From the NCBI GenBank assembly GCA_010015655.1, contig ML976659.1, positions 248,694-312,693 of the forward strand: a stretch of DNA of 64,000 nt. Direction: 5' to 3'. A model generated the notes under the pieces. That model saw only the letters and a list, made by a program, of their open reading frames with translations, had not been told where the DNA came from and searched no databases. The position numbers and the translations under genes are program-made. Below are positions 23,508 to 34,903 of this stretch, in pieces. Source of the stretch: Bimuria novae-zelandiae CBS 107.79 (taxonomy: Eukaryota > Ascomycota > Dothideomycetes > Pleosporales > Didymosphaeriaceae). Numbering within the stretch: the stretch's first letter is position 1; every line of letters begins with the position of its first letter.

Positions 23508-25225
23508 TGCCTCCATCTCGGACCACATTTCCCTAGACAAGGGATCATGAGCGCCATCAGAAGTCATCCATAAGCAGAGATATTTTGGTGTCGTCCAGCA
23601 CAATGTAGTTTGCGCCCCACGGGAATTGTTAATCCGGTCTTGGACGTAGTTCGGGAGTGAGCATTCAAGCCACAAGTTTCCTCTTTTAGATGGACGCAGA
23701 AAGAAAGGGAAACACCTGGCGCGATAAAGAAGTACTATTCGCTCGCTTCTGAGCTGTCGGTTTGGGGCGCAAACGGAAGACTTGTAGCCGTTGCTGAGGG
23801 CGGCTGGAGTGGCGCTTAGCCGCGCTGCACGAGGCTGAGCATGCAGCCGGGTGCACCCATCGAGAATAACTATGAAACGACCACGATTGGGCCTGCATGT
23901 AGTAACTGGAACATGTACAATTTCCCTACTTATTCAGAGATGTCTACTTTTGATGGCCGGAAACTTTTGTCGGGAAAGTGATGGCGTCAGCAGCCTGTGC
24001 CTTTGCTCGATGCCGTATGGTCCAAGCACAAGTCTTTGACAAATGAACAAAGATAGCTCTATGACAAAGAATACAATGGTGTTGAGGTCCGCAGAGTATA
24101 TCAGCCCTTAGCTATCGAGGGTGGGACCTCACCCATACCTGAGGCAACGTTATGGCGGGAGTCGTCCTGGTCTGGCCGCTTCTTTTCGACGTTGTTGCCT
24201 CGCGATTCGCGTTCCCTTCACCTAGAGGGCTTCATCAAGCGGTACGTCACAAGTTGATTCCGGACGTAGGACGGAATTCTAGATGTTACAAGGCAGTAGC
24301 CCGGTTCACGTCGTTTCCGTTATCGTGCCGCGTACACGGCTTAATAGTGCATACGGCAGGTCGGGCGCTGTTGTTGCGATAATGCTGGAAACCAAGCCAG
24401 CAAAAAAGAGTTTGGTGGCGTTAAGATAGAAAAAATGATAGACGGGATCGCTTTGCTCAGAGGAACACTGTGAAAGAAGGAACCAGTCGGGCGCGCTAAC
24501 TATCTTTGCAGTAGCGTCGTCCAGGTTATTCCTCATCACAACTTCCAGCTGAAATCAACGCTTCACTCACAGCTGTGACTGCGCAAGCGCAACATTTAAC
24601 GCAGTTCGTTTTAAAAGTGTCACGCTCACTCTTATTCGGGCTACCCTTCCGCTCTCGCAGCGATCGATTTCTACCGTTCCAAAACAAGTAGTTCTAGATG
24701 TCTCCGGCCAATATACCCGGATCTCTTCACGGTAGAGAGTCAGCCCAACCGACCCATCCCATCCGCTGCCAACGCCCATTTTCTATCCCATTCTTCTGCT
24801 TTCTCTCGCATCGGAACACACTGTCATTTCGCGTCCAGAATGCTCTGCTTATGCGATGCATTCCACCTGAACATACACCTTGTCCCAATATTCCGTCATG
24901 CTGCATGTCCTATATGAACCCCATATTAAGCATCTGGGGTGCATCGAAGCTTAACCATCCGGTCCAAATCCGTTCGGCAATTCGACTACCGGTACCGGCT
25001 GTAACCAACCATCATGCGCCTCTTTGTGGAGCCATGACCTTCTAAGAAACGCCGGCCCGGGATCGCGATTGCTCTATACGACCTCTCAATATCTGAATAC
25101 TATCGCTAATATCTGCGGATGGTCACCGGAAGCGGCGGTTCGGTTTTTGTGGGCACATGACAAGAAGTTGGGTGGCAACCGGATATTGCTATGGGATGGC
25201 CAGTCGATGGATTGACAGAGGTGAG

Positions 25226-25231
25226 TATAAA
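25226..25231 (+). promoter_or_regulatory. TATA box of the AA9 gene
   Basis: TATAAA lies about 72 bp upstream of the AA9 ATG at 25303, a plausible distance for a short-leader fungal promoter of an inducible secreted enzyme. Confidence 0.5.
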
Positions 25232-25302
25232 GGGGTGAAAGGCTTTACGCTATCTTGGTTGTGCTGTCTCGTATCTCCAGTGTGTCATACATTCTCTTCA
25301 AA

Positions 25303-26077
25303 ATGATGTTCTCCAGCGCCATCACTGCTGTGGCTCTTCTCGCCTCCCAGGCCGCTGCCCATGGTGCTGTCACCAGCTACGTTATCGATGGAACCACCTA
25401 CCCCGGGTACGAAGGTTTCGCACCCGCCACTAGCCCGAAGACCATCCAGCGTGAATGGCCCGACTACAACCCTACGATGACCGTCACCGACAAGAAGGTG
25501 ATGTGCAACGGTGGCACCAAAGCGGATCTTAGTGCTCCAGTCAAGACTGGCGGGAAGGTCAAGGCTAACTGGAAGCAATGGACCCATGCCCAGGGGCCCG
25601 TTATGGTTTGGATGTATAAGTGCGCTGGCGACTTCGCGGCGTGTGATGGATCTGGCAAGAAATGGTTCAAGGTAAGTCATGGCCCAAAATGGTCCGACCA
25701 TGACAACCTTGTACTCACGTTCGAGAAAGATCGACCAAAAAGGCATGACTGCCCCGCCTCTCTCCGGTACGGCATGGGGAGCCAATGACATTCTCAAGAA
25801 CCTGTCTTGGGAGTCTACAATTCCTGCGTCACTTGCACCCGGCAACTACCTTATCCGTCACGAGATTATCGCTCTTCACCAGGCCAACACTCCCCAATTC
25901 TACGCCGAATGCGCTCAAATCCAGGTCACTGGCAGCGGCTCCGCGCAGCCTAGCGGTGACTTCCTCGCCACCATTCCTGGATACGCTCCCCAGAGCGACC
26001 CTGGAATCACTGTGGACACATACATGAGCCAGCAGACAACTTATACCCCTCCTGGACCCCAGGTCTGGTCTGGTTAG
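25303..26077 (+). CDS. AA9 lytic polysaccharide monooxygenase (former GH61)
   Basis: Two exons (25303-25671, 25730-26077; 58-bp intron) encode 238 residues. The signal peptide ends at A19, so H20 becomes the N-terminal His of the mature enzyme (HGAVTSYVIDG). This is half of the copper histidine brace. H95 in WTHAQGPVMVW is the second brace His. H167 in LIRHEIIALHQ and the axial Tyr Y181 in QFYAECAQI complete the AA9 pattern. The enzyme oxidatively cleaves cellulose or related glucans outside the cell. No carbohydrate-binding module follows: the protein ends shortly after the catalytic domain with TYTPPGPQVWSG. Two adjacent in-frame ATGs occur; the first is taken. Confidence 0.95.
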
Positions 26078-27124
26078 AAGCATTCAAAGCATGGCCGGAA
26101 CAAGTTCTTCAAATGTTTCTATTTTCAGCGTCCTCATCGCATGTATTTATTGACAAGTGATATAATCACAAGATTTTGCATTCGCATTCTCTGCATCTTC
26201 CTTTTGAAGTTTTTATCGAATATCGCGACCGAATGAGACGGTTATCGCATAGTACGAATAGCAAATAACCCTAAACGGAACATGATTTACTTGACTATTA
26301 ACTTATACAATAATGTTCCTGATATCACGAATACGAGAGTGATTGGGGACTTCGATGGTTGATGAGCTAAGCACGCACAGAAGCAAAATCGTCCACAATG
26401 CGGACCCCACATACACGAGCTCCGAGACCGAACGCTATCTCTTCCCCGCAGTGAGCTTCTGATGGTCAATCTCCGCAGGAAAAAAGGGCTCTCGATCGCT
26501 TGCTCTGGATTCAGCATTTTGCTGTTCATCGTGTGATACAGGGTATACTGCATGGCGCGATACCTATGGTAGCGGAGCGAACAATAGCCATCGCGATTGA
26601 GAACGTCATGAGGATCATTAGGGAGTACGAGGGGTTGCAAAGGTGGTTTCCGGATGGCCGGAGAGAGCGCTGAGCTGTGCATTCTGAAACATCGAGCGAT
26701 GCGACCAGCTGCGGCGCGGAGTCCGTCTCATCCAACAGGCGAACACGACATAAGCCGAGCGTTGGTACGCAGCACCATTGCCTTGCGTCCTGCCGTCAAA
26801 CATTCATTAACCAACCTTTATAACCCTCTTTGTCTCTTGCCTAGACGCAATATCTCTCCTCGAACCCGTTACGCGCCCGTCCTGCCGCGCAAGAAATCCG
26901 CACCCGCTACGCCTGATCGCCCCCATCGTGAAACACTACGCGGGAGCGCACCGCGGCGCATTGCGCTTTCATCTTTGAAATAGCAGCTCCCAACGCTCAT
27001 CACCATACAGAGCGCTTAGAGTTCAGAGGCACAGTTACGGCGCAGCAGCGCTCGCATTTCCCATTGTCTTTGCCAGTTCTGCGTAGTCAATATATTTACC
27101 GAGCTGGTCTCGCTTCTTTTCGAG
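26078..27124. other. Intergenic, nothing recognised
   Basis: About 1 kb downstream of AA9. No open frame with family resemblance is seen on either strand. The last part may be the leader of the small membrane-protein gene that follows. Confidence 0.5.
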
Positions 27125-27815
27125 ATGTATTCCTTCCTTCTAGAATTCTACGCCCTTGTGTTATTAGCCTACATTTTTTATTCCATTATCAAGGTCACGA
27201 AGGATGAAGCCAGAATCGTCGTTCCTCTTCGCAACCTGGAGTTTCCTGTCCCTGTACGCAACAGCCGGTCTCTGCACAGCCGAAACTCTTCTCCAGCAAG
27301 GAGCACCCTCTCCCGGCCTCGTTCAACGTCAAGCTCAACAAGAGCGTCGAGCTCAATTCAATCCAAGCCAGCCTCGATATCAAGCTCCAGCTCCAGCTCA
27401 AGACAAAGCTCATTCTCCCTTTTCTCTCGAAAGCCCAAGCCAACTTCCACAACCGGATCTGCAGCACCCAAGCTCAAGTCAAAGCCCCGCCCGGCATCGC
27501 TCCGCAGCATCGCGGCGAGCAAACACAGGGACTTGCACATTCACGGTCTCGCAAGTCCAACGATGCACACCGGATTCTACTGATTCCCCGGCGGAGCTGG
27601 TCAACTACCTGCAAATTAACACGCTTTACACACCTGACAGCACCGTGGCGGTGGATCTGCTTCATCAAAGGCCCATTGCGGAGTACAACAGCTACCAACG
27701 GTTGCTTGAGCACAAGGCTTGGGATGTCGCGAGCTTGAAGGACGATAGTCGTACTCTTACCATTACGGAGGGTGAAGAGGGCGATCTTCGGATGTCATAT
27801 GGAGGGGCCGAGTAG
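27125..27815 (+). CDS. Possible small membrane protein, gene model uncertain
   Basis: An ATG at 27125 opens a frame starting with a hydrophobic segment (LLEFYALVLLAYIFYSII), likely one membrane helix or signal anchor. Unspliced, it runs 152 codons with a Ser/Arg-rich tail to a stop near 27583. Another phase stays open to 27815, and its last 70 codons (from about SPAELVNYLQ) look naturally coding. A 43-bp GT-AG intron at 27254-27296 would join the helix to that phase and give 215 residues, but its branch site is weak. All three forward phases are open for a few hundred bases because the sequence is low in complexity. I do not recognise a family. A gene is likely here; which model is right is open. 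Confidence 0.42.
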
Positions 27816-30304
27816 ACGGAGGAGACGCGGGTGGAAGACGAGGGACCAGGCTGGTGCGAGGAGGCGGAGTGGCATGAAGATGGTAATGACTGGAGTTGCC
27901 CCCATGGGGAATCATTGGCGCAGAGGGTAGGTGTAAATTGATGCTATCTGACCACCAACCCTGTGCTGACTTAAAGGACAAGAGGACCATTCACTGCGGT
28001 TTCCCTTGTGCAAGGATCGAGAACTTGGAGTTGAAGTGAGCTGAACCAAGATGGAGTTTGGGCGCAGTCTTTTTGGGTCAGTGTAGTACGATCACGCAGG
28101 TATCGGATCATCACGGGAGAACTGGTCACCACGAAATTTCTATGTACATTTTGACAAAGTGAGTTGTTGAGGGAGACGGCGTGGCGGTAGCCCGACCATG
28201 CAGGAGACAAGGCAGAACATGTGTATAGACAATCCAGTCAAATCCTGCGATCAAACCAAGAAACATCCCAGTCGGTTCGTGACTTACCACGTGCCCCGTT
28301 CCCTGACATGCTTCAATGACGCTACGCACACCTATGCCGCGTGGCATCGGGACAAACGTTCATCAAACACCCTCAGTGGCACGGCTCTCACGCCGTTTGC
28401 ATAAACGCACGGCATCATGGTTCCATTATCATTGTGTTCAATAAATATACGGCAGTGGCGTTTATGCCATTCTGCCACGCTCAGCTATGAGACAGCCCAC
28501 CCATGCCCAGGCGCGTGCGCTGGCGTAAAGAGTTGATCTGGCGCGTTTATGCAGATTTGCCTGGATCGTTGCTTCGCAGTGAGATCTGGAATGATCGCTT
28601 GAATGGTATGGAACTAATGCTGATTCGGAAACAGAATCAGGCTCGAAGAAGGCAGTATGATTAGTGATATGCGGCTGATAGTCACCCCGTTGTCGTTCAA
28701 TTGTCACTGGATTTTGTCATGGCTTTCTTACATTCGTCGACCATAGAGTTAGTACATACACAACTGCTTCAATGTGCACCCGCGTACTTGGAATCTTGTC
28801 CTCTTTACGGATATGACCCGTGGACGTCGTTGACGGACCTCATGCTGGAACACACAGTCTTGGTGGATGGTCTGGATTTGAAACAATGACTTAGGGAGAC
28901 TACTCTTGCAGCATACCATAGTTTCCATTCGTATAACTGGGATAGCGATATAAGCAAGTCAGCATTGTGCATCGGCAGTACTCGCGTCAAGCGGCGCGTA
29001 CTTGGATCTGAACACACGAGCATGTTGCTTTAGTCAGGCATCTGGGCTGAAGCTCGGTCTCAATACAGCCCTGAGGCCTGGGGTGATTCAATGCCTACTC
29101 TATGATCGAGCGCAACTGCCGAGTTTCTCTCACAACACCTATTGGCCACTAAGAACCATCCATGGCTTAGATGCGAACAGGGCAACAAAGCGTTCACTCC
29201 AGGTATCTGTGCGGTACTTAGGTTGATCGCAAACACGCATGAGCAAAGTCCAAACGGGAGGTTCAGAGCTCATCAATCGTCGACACTTCGAAACGTCGTG
29301 ATGAACAAGCCAGTCACCACTGGACTTCTTTCGTCTGGCTCGAACCCACACCGTCTCCCTTCCACACGCCGGCATGATCGACGCGCTTCTCGCTCCCTTG
29401 ACCATGCATGCGGCCGCATGCGCGTCACATGATATACTGTACGAAAGGCTGAAGTCGATCGATTCATGATGCCTGGGGCGGCCGTGCGGAGTGGGGAACT
29501 GAAATTTGGGGCATTTTTGCGGCTCGTTGAGGAAACGCTTTCGGACTGCGCCACTCCAAACGAGTCGCGTTTCAAGATCCGTCCTATCACGCCTATTTTA
29601 CTGCGTGTGACTGCCATTGGTGTGATGATTCGAAATTTCGGATGGCATTCCGAATGCACGGAAATTTGATTGTTGTTTTCCGATGGGAGTTGTCGCGAGG
29701 CCATAGGATGTGCTGTTTGAACGGAAAAGTGTGAGAAACATCAAATCACGTTAGGAGCAAACGCGTCGTATCGATCAGACGAGTATGGTGAGACGTGCGG
29801 CAGTTGTCGTGGCCTGAAGAAAATATTGCAGTGCGAGAGGATCAAACGGTTTGCCGCCTCATTGCCTAAGGCTCCTTTGATATTACTGAAGCGCGGGTCG
29901 CACTGTATCTCGAAACAATTAGGTGTGATTAAGGGCCTTGAGATCTCTCGGCGGCTTGGTCCGTGATGAAAAAAAAAACGATCAATCGCGATGAAGGGCA
30001 AGTTAAAGCGGTTCGCGTAGGCGCGATATAAAAACGCTTCAGTGATCATTTTTGAGCAGGGGACGGAATGCAAATCAGTGCCAATAACTCTAAATTAAAC
30101 TATTGGCTTGGGTTACAAACGTCATAGAAAGAATAGTAATCGTCTCAATTTGGTTCAAATACTACAAATTACAAGGCGTTGTAGAGTGCCGCTTTCGGGG
30201 CTTGATGATTGCCCTAATCAAAAGCCGTCAATGTCGTGGTGTCCGAAACGCCGTTCAAATCAAAAGGGTGTCCGCCGTTCGTGACCGTGTGTTTCTCTTG
30301 TCAT
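27816..30304. other. Intergenic, nothing recognised
   Basis: About 2.5 kb without a supportable gene. Open frames are short, overlap on both strands and resemble nothing known. A run of about ten A residues lies near 29966. A weak tRNA-like GGTTCGAG box near 29340 (minus) lacks a foldable cloverleaf. Confidence 0.45.
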
Positions 30305-30990
30305 CTAGTGGTAGTAGCCGCCCTGTTGGGAGTGCTTCTTGTTCTTGTTCTTGTCCTCAAGTTTGGATCCAAGAATTGATCCAGCTATAGCACCGATAAT
30401 ACCGTGTCCACCCATCTTATTACCCCCGAAGTAGCCAGCGGCACCGCCTCCTAGAGCACCCATAAGGCCTCGGTCACCCTCGGCTTGTGAGTTGGGGTCG
30501 GTAGGACCATAGTTCTGCTGTCCCGGCTGCGCGTACTGACCCTGGGGGTATTGATCGTGCGGGTAGGCACCCTGCTGAGGAAACTGTTGCGCTGGCGTTT
30601 GCCCCGGGTATGGCTGCTGCCCGTAGGCACTGCGAGGTATTAATTGCATGTTTCGAAACATGTGCCGAAGTGTGTGACTTACCCTTGCTGCTGATTGTAC
30701 TGGTTGTACTGTTGATCGTGTCCTTGTTGGCCGTTCTGGAAGCCGCCAGTTGCCGGAGGTCCATAACCCGGATATTGCTGCTGCTGTTGTTGCTCGCCAT
30801 AATAGTTGTTCTGTTGTTGTGGCGGATATTGCGGGGAATTTTGGTCATAGTTCTGGTGTGGTGGCGGGTAACCTGGCTGGCTCGGCGCCGGTGATCCATA
30901 GGGAGGAGCTCCGTACTGGCTGTTTGGCGGATACTGCTGACCATACTGGCCGTACTGGCCCTGGTTGTACTGATCGTAGGGACCTGACAT
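30305..30990 (-). CDS. Gln/Tyr/Pro-rich protein with C-terminal glycine-zipper segment
   Basis: Two exons (30990-30683, 30629-30305; 53-bp intron) give 210 residues. The first two thirds are low complexity, rich in Gln, Tyr, Pro, Gly and Asn, built from repeated GQYGQY, PQYPPQQ and QYNQYN motifs; composition is prion-like. Near the C-terminus is a glycine-zipper-like stretch: GLMGALGGGAAGYFGGNKMG then HGIIGAIAGSILGSKLED, followed by a basic KNKNKKH tail. Glycine zippers pack helices in membranes or oligomers, so membrane association or self-assembly is possible. Proteins with this layout occur widely in fungi without firm function. Splicing restores the frame at QQ-GAYGQQ. Confidence 0.8.
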
Positions 30991-32465
30991 TCTGAAGATG
31001 AATGTGTTGAGTGTGATAGAAGGGTGGCGCGGATTTTCGTGGTTCGAAAGGAGGGGTATGGAGGGGTATAAGCAATGACGGAAGTAGTGCACCGTGCGAA
31101 GGCGGGATGAAATATGGTAGGTGTAAGGAAGAACGTAATCGAGACTTGTTCACTTTCACAGCCTTTATACACTACGGCATCTCGGGTCCGACCTGCTGAC
31201 GGAAGAGATCCGCCTCTGTTGAGTAAGGAGGCGAAGCATCATCATCTCGCATCTTCGGAAGCGCTCAGCCTCAGCTGTGAATACATAGCAGCAACAGCAC
31301 ACACCCAACGCGTGTACCCTTTGGTGGGACTAAATTTGCCTAGCAAACAGTCTGCAAAGCCCAGATTGAGTACCTCAACGACTCCCGGCGTAACACAGTG
31401 GTATATGCTAGGCTCTTTCGCGGTGCTTTTGCATTCTCCTGCAGCCCGGCACAGCAGTGCACTCAGCTTGACCGGGTTGGCCTTCCAGTCCTCAGGTTGG
31501 GCAGGGTTCGTACGCAGCATTGAAAAGCTCCAGGAAACAGACTCTCCTGTTCTTAGGCGCTTTGTGCGAACCCTTCCTGGCTCACTACAGCTGGGCACTG
31601 GGCATTGTCCGCATTGGCCGGAAGCCGTCCGAACTCCACGAGTGGCGCAGTCAAATGTCTTAGTCAAACGTGGCTTGGCTTCTGTCATTGCGTCTTCGCG
31701 CCACTCTACGCGAGGCAAAATCATTAAAAAGGTGTGTAATTTATGGCACACCTAGCTGGTGATAATGGAAGGATTTTTCCGATACAGATCCAATAGCGTC
31801 CTCGCTCGTCGAGGTGCAGCACGCCCGCGGCCTCCGTTTAGCGAGCCCTTGCCTTCAAGCGGGTGTTGAAACGCGACCTTGCTGTCCTGAGACAGGTCCA
31901 AGACAAGCTTCAAGGGGTTGCTTCAACCTTGTGATGCGCTTGCTCCATGCTTCATGGTCTTGCGGGGCCACCATTACCTAAACAGGGTAATTACTCGCAT
32001 TTACTATTCCCAAACCCATCCCTGAGGACGTATGGCTGCGGCTGAGGCCGCTAATCTCGCCGCTTCGCGCTGCGGGAGGTGCCCACACGCACTTGGTTCC
32101 CTCAAACGAATACGGGACAGAAGCAGCGGACGGCTAGCGTCTTTCATGCGCTTCCTCATATCCCCTCAGTGTCCTGTCGCAGAACCATGTAGTCTCGAGC
32201 GTTCGCCCAGCCTGTTGCTGCTCGCTGCTGACTTGCCTTCCTTGCCCTTCGTTCCGCAGCCGGGCTGCAGTTTGCTAATACTTCATACTTTCGTTTACCT
32301 TACCTTCTCTTCGAACTCTCTGGTAGCGGTCCTAGCAGGCTTAGGACTTTACAATCACGATCGAACTTTCCATCTCGAGCGCGGGCGAACTTCTGATGTT
32401 GTTGGTGGATTTTTTTGAGCGGCACGTTTGAGAGGGCCTATCGGCCCACGCCCTGACTATTCAAC
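30991..32465. other. Intergenic with overlapping unrecognised frames
   Basis: About 1.5 kb. Long frames lie opposite each other at about 31114-31755 (+, 213 codons) and 31242-31751 (-, 169 codons). Neither has a recognisable motif, so I do not call a gene. The two flanking genes diverge from here. Confidence 0.4.
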
Positions 32466-34106
32466 ATGCCGGTTCCCAGGGTCCAGAGGAAGGAGGATGT
32501 GGTGAAATATGTTGTGATGGAGAGGAATGAAGAGGGCCAGGCACAAGAGGTGGAAATTGCACGTGTCGTACCCACACCAACTCCGACCACGTTTATCAAC
32601 AGTCCACATGTCCAACCTCGAGCCACTGTACTTCAGATAATAGACAACGAGGAAGATCGTGATCCTGATAGGAAACCCCAAGTGGTACGGAATAGGAATT
32701 GACAAAAGAAATGGACATTAGCTGACTGGACTAGTGGACGCTTACCGTGATGAGTGGTGCGCAAGCGACGGGAGCTCTCGCTGCGAACAACCCGACTGCA
32801 ACAGTAGTTGTTGCAATCCCTCCACCTCCCCGGGAACGTGAAGGAGATGGGGGAGGAGGAGGAGGTGGTGGACACAGGGGCATCTCACAGACAACAGAAC
32901 ACTTGCTCATTGCCGCTGGATCGATTGGTATGGGACACACTACGGCGCAATCTGAGCCTTTCGCTGACTGATATAGGCGCCACAATCATCATCGTCATGG
33001 CGGTTCTGGCCATCTACACGATTCGCAAACGAGGCGTGTCGCTCACTCAAACCATCAAACAGAGGAAAATTCAAGTCCCTCGTCGTGGGCCGCCACCACC
33101 ACTTAAGTTTCAGGGCGAGTGTGCAGCGAAGCAGTCATTCAGTAACGATTACGGTGCTCTGAGGACCCACACAGTTACGCCTCCGCCAGCTGCCATTGCT
33201 CGCTCTGGCTCTTCACTGTCGCAGTGTCCCTCCACGGGCCCGAACCGAAATGACAGCTTCAATCTGCAATCTCACAGAAAGCCGTCTGCTGACATGGTAG
33301 GGTCAACCTTTCTCCTGGAGTCTCCACCGCTTCCGCGTTGCAACAACTCACACCGTCGAGACCCCAGTGCGACACCATCGTCACCAATTCTAGGTCAGCA
33401 AGATTTACGACGAAGTGCCTCTACTCACAATACTCGCTCTGTCGAGGACGACGCTTCCGAACTCCGCTATGGAGATACCTCTCAAGAACGTGCACAGTCT
33501 CCTTTGCCTCCACCACCCACATTTAAACAATTCCTCAACAACAGACCATCCATATCGGGCAAATCAGGGTTTGGCGGCATGACGAGTCGATTTAGCTGGA
33601 CAAACTCCAACGCACCACAGACGCCTCATGAACCAAACCGAGACACTTACCAAGCTGGCCGCGAAAGTTATATGACCACGCGATCGTCAGTTCACCGCTT
33701 CCGCACCGTCGATTCCTGGGTCAACCAGCAATCGAACCGCATCGAAGCACAGAAACTAAGAGAGCAATTCCGCCTAACTTCTACCTCCACCGTCTACTCA
33801 GGCGACGACGAAAATGACCACGTCCCTAAAGTTCCTGCTATGCCGAAGAACGTCGAACAGCTCCGAGAGTACTCTGCACCAATGAGTGCATCACTACCGC
33901 TCCGCGCGCCCCTTACACCACCACTGCCCATTTCCAAGAGCTTACCCGGAAGGAACATTAGGCACGAGAGACGTGATAGCCGCACCACCATCGATACTGC
34001 GCCCATTTTCAAACACCACCCTGGGACCGAGGTTCGCTTTAGCACTCGCAGCGCCGTGCCCTCCGAGATCCTCGATCGCGGCCGCATTCCCAATGTCCTG
34101 TCGTGA
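32466..34106 (+). CDS. Single-pass membrane protein, uncharacterised
   Basis: Three exons (32466-32684, 32735-32927, 32977-34106) give 513 residues. The introns are 50 and 49 bp and both carry a GCTGAC branch site. Residues 1-73 are charged. The second exon has Pro runs and a run of Gly residues. A single transmembrane helix spans roughly 131-153 (ATIIIVMAVLAIYTI, followed by RKRG, so the long C-terminal part is probably cytosolic). The tail is Ser/Pro/Arg-rich and likely disordered, with RHERRDSRT-type basic patches and a late EVRFSTRSAVPSEILDRGRIPNV end. I recognise no catalytic domain. There is no obvious N-terminal signal peptide. Confidence 0.75.
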
Positions 34107-34903
34107 GACCACACACGAACCTTTTTCCTTCGCGTTTTCCTGTTCAAGTACCCTGTAGCACCAGCGTTGATTCATTGCATCTGAGCGGTTGCCAGCAAAA
34201 CAGGGGAGAGGGGCAGAACCAGACTTGGATTTTTCGCGCGCGCATAGAGCAAGGCCGATTCCTTAATGATAGGTTTTGCGGCCAAGGGAGCTCATATTCT
34301 TGCATGTGTGTACATTATTCGGCCGGGAGGCAGGGACGGGTTGCCACAGAGTGCATTATCCGTTATAATATCAACATTCAGCATTCATTTGCCAGCGTCT
34401 TTTGCTTTGGTGTCGTTGATTGCTGTGTGGAGATGCACTGCATGCCTCGCAGCGTTCACTTGTCTCGATCAAGCATTGCGAGCGTCCAGCCGGCCTTGCC
34501 CTGGAGCAGGATTTCGAATTACGTGCGTCTGGGACGGAGGGCGGGCCACTTGCCATCCGGTCCCATGGGTTCGAGGGGTCTCAGGTCTGGGGAGGGTTTC
34601 AGCTTCGGCGCGAATCGCACAGGGGTACGACCAGAACCATGGATCCAACATCATCCAAGGGTGGGCTTGTGGCACGTGGGGTCGGGTGAGCTCAGTTGGA
34701 AACCAGACGTGCTATAATGTCACGATCGAGAGAGACGATTCAGTACTTCACCATCGCAGATGCTGGACGCTGTTCTAGACCCAGGTCTAGCAGTAAAACG
34801 ATCCTGACTCCATCATTCACACGAGCCAGGTGGTTGCATAGTACTGCACTGAACATGAATTCGTTTCGTATATACATCTGACCATGAGCGCAGAACTGTT
34901 CCA
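34107..34903. other. Intergenic between convergent genes
   Basis: About 0.8 kb between the 3' ends of the membrane-protein gene and the fungalysin gene. Open frames exist on both strands but none resembles a protein family. Confidence 0.5.

Larger units (their letters stand above)
23385..25302. other. Divergent intergenic region, cupredoxin / AA9
   Basis: About 1.9 kb lies between the divergently transcribed cupredoxin and AA9 genes and should hold both promoters. TATA-like boxes are listed separately. Open frames in it are short and unrecognised. Confidence 0.5.

Noticed and set aside
29325..29430. tRNA-like B box (GGTTCGAG) on the minus strand
   Set aside because: No acceptable T-arm, anticodon arm or acceptor stem can be folded around it.
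31114..31755. 213-codon plus-strand frame opposite a 169-codon minus-strand frame
   Set aside because: Neither translation has a recognisable motif, signal or natural composition; long mirrored frames are common in GC-rich spacer DNA.
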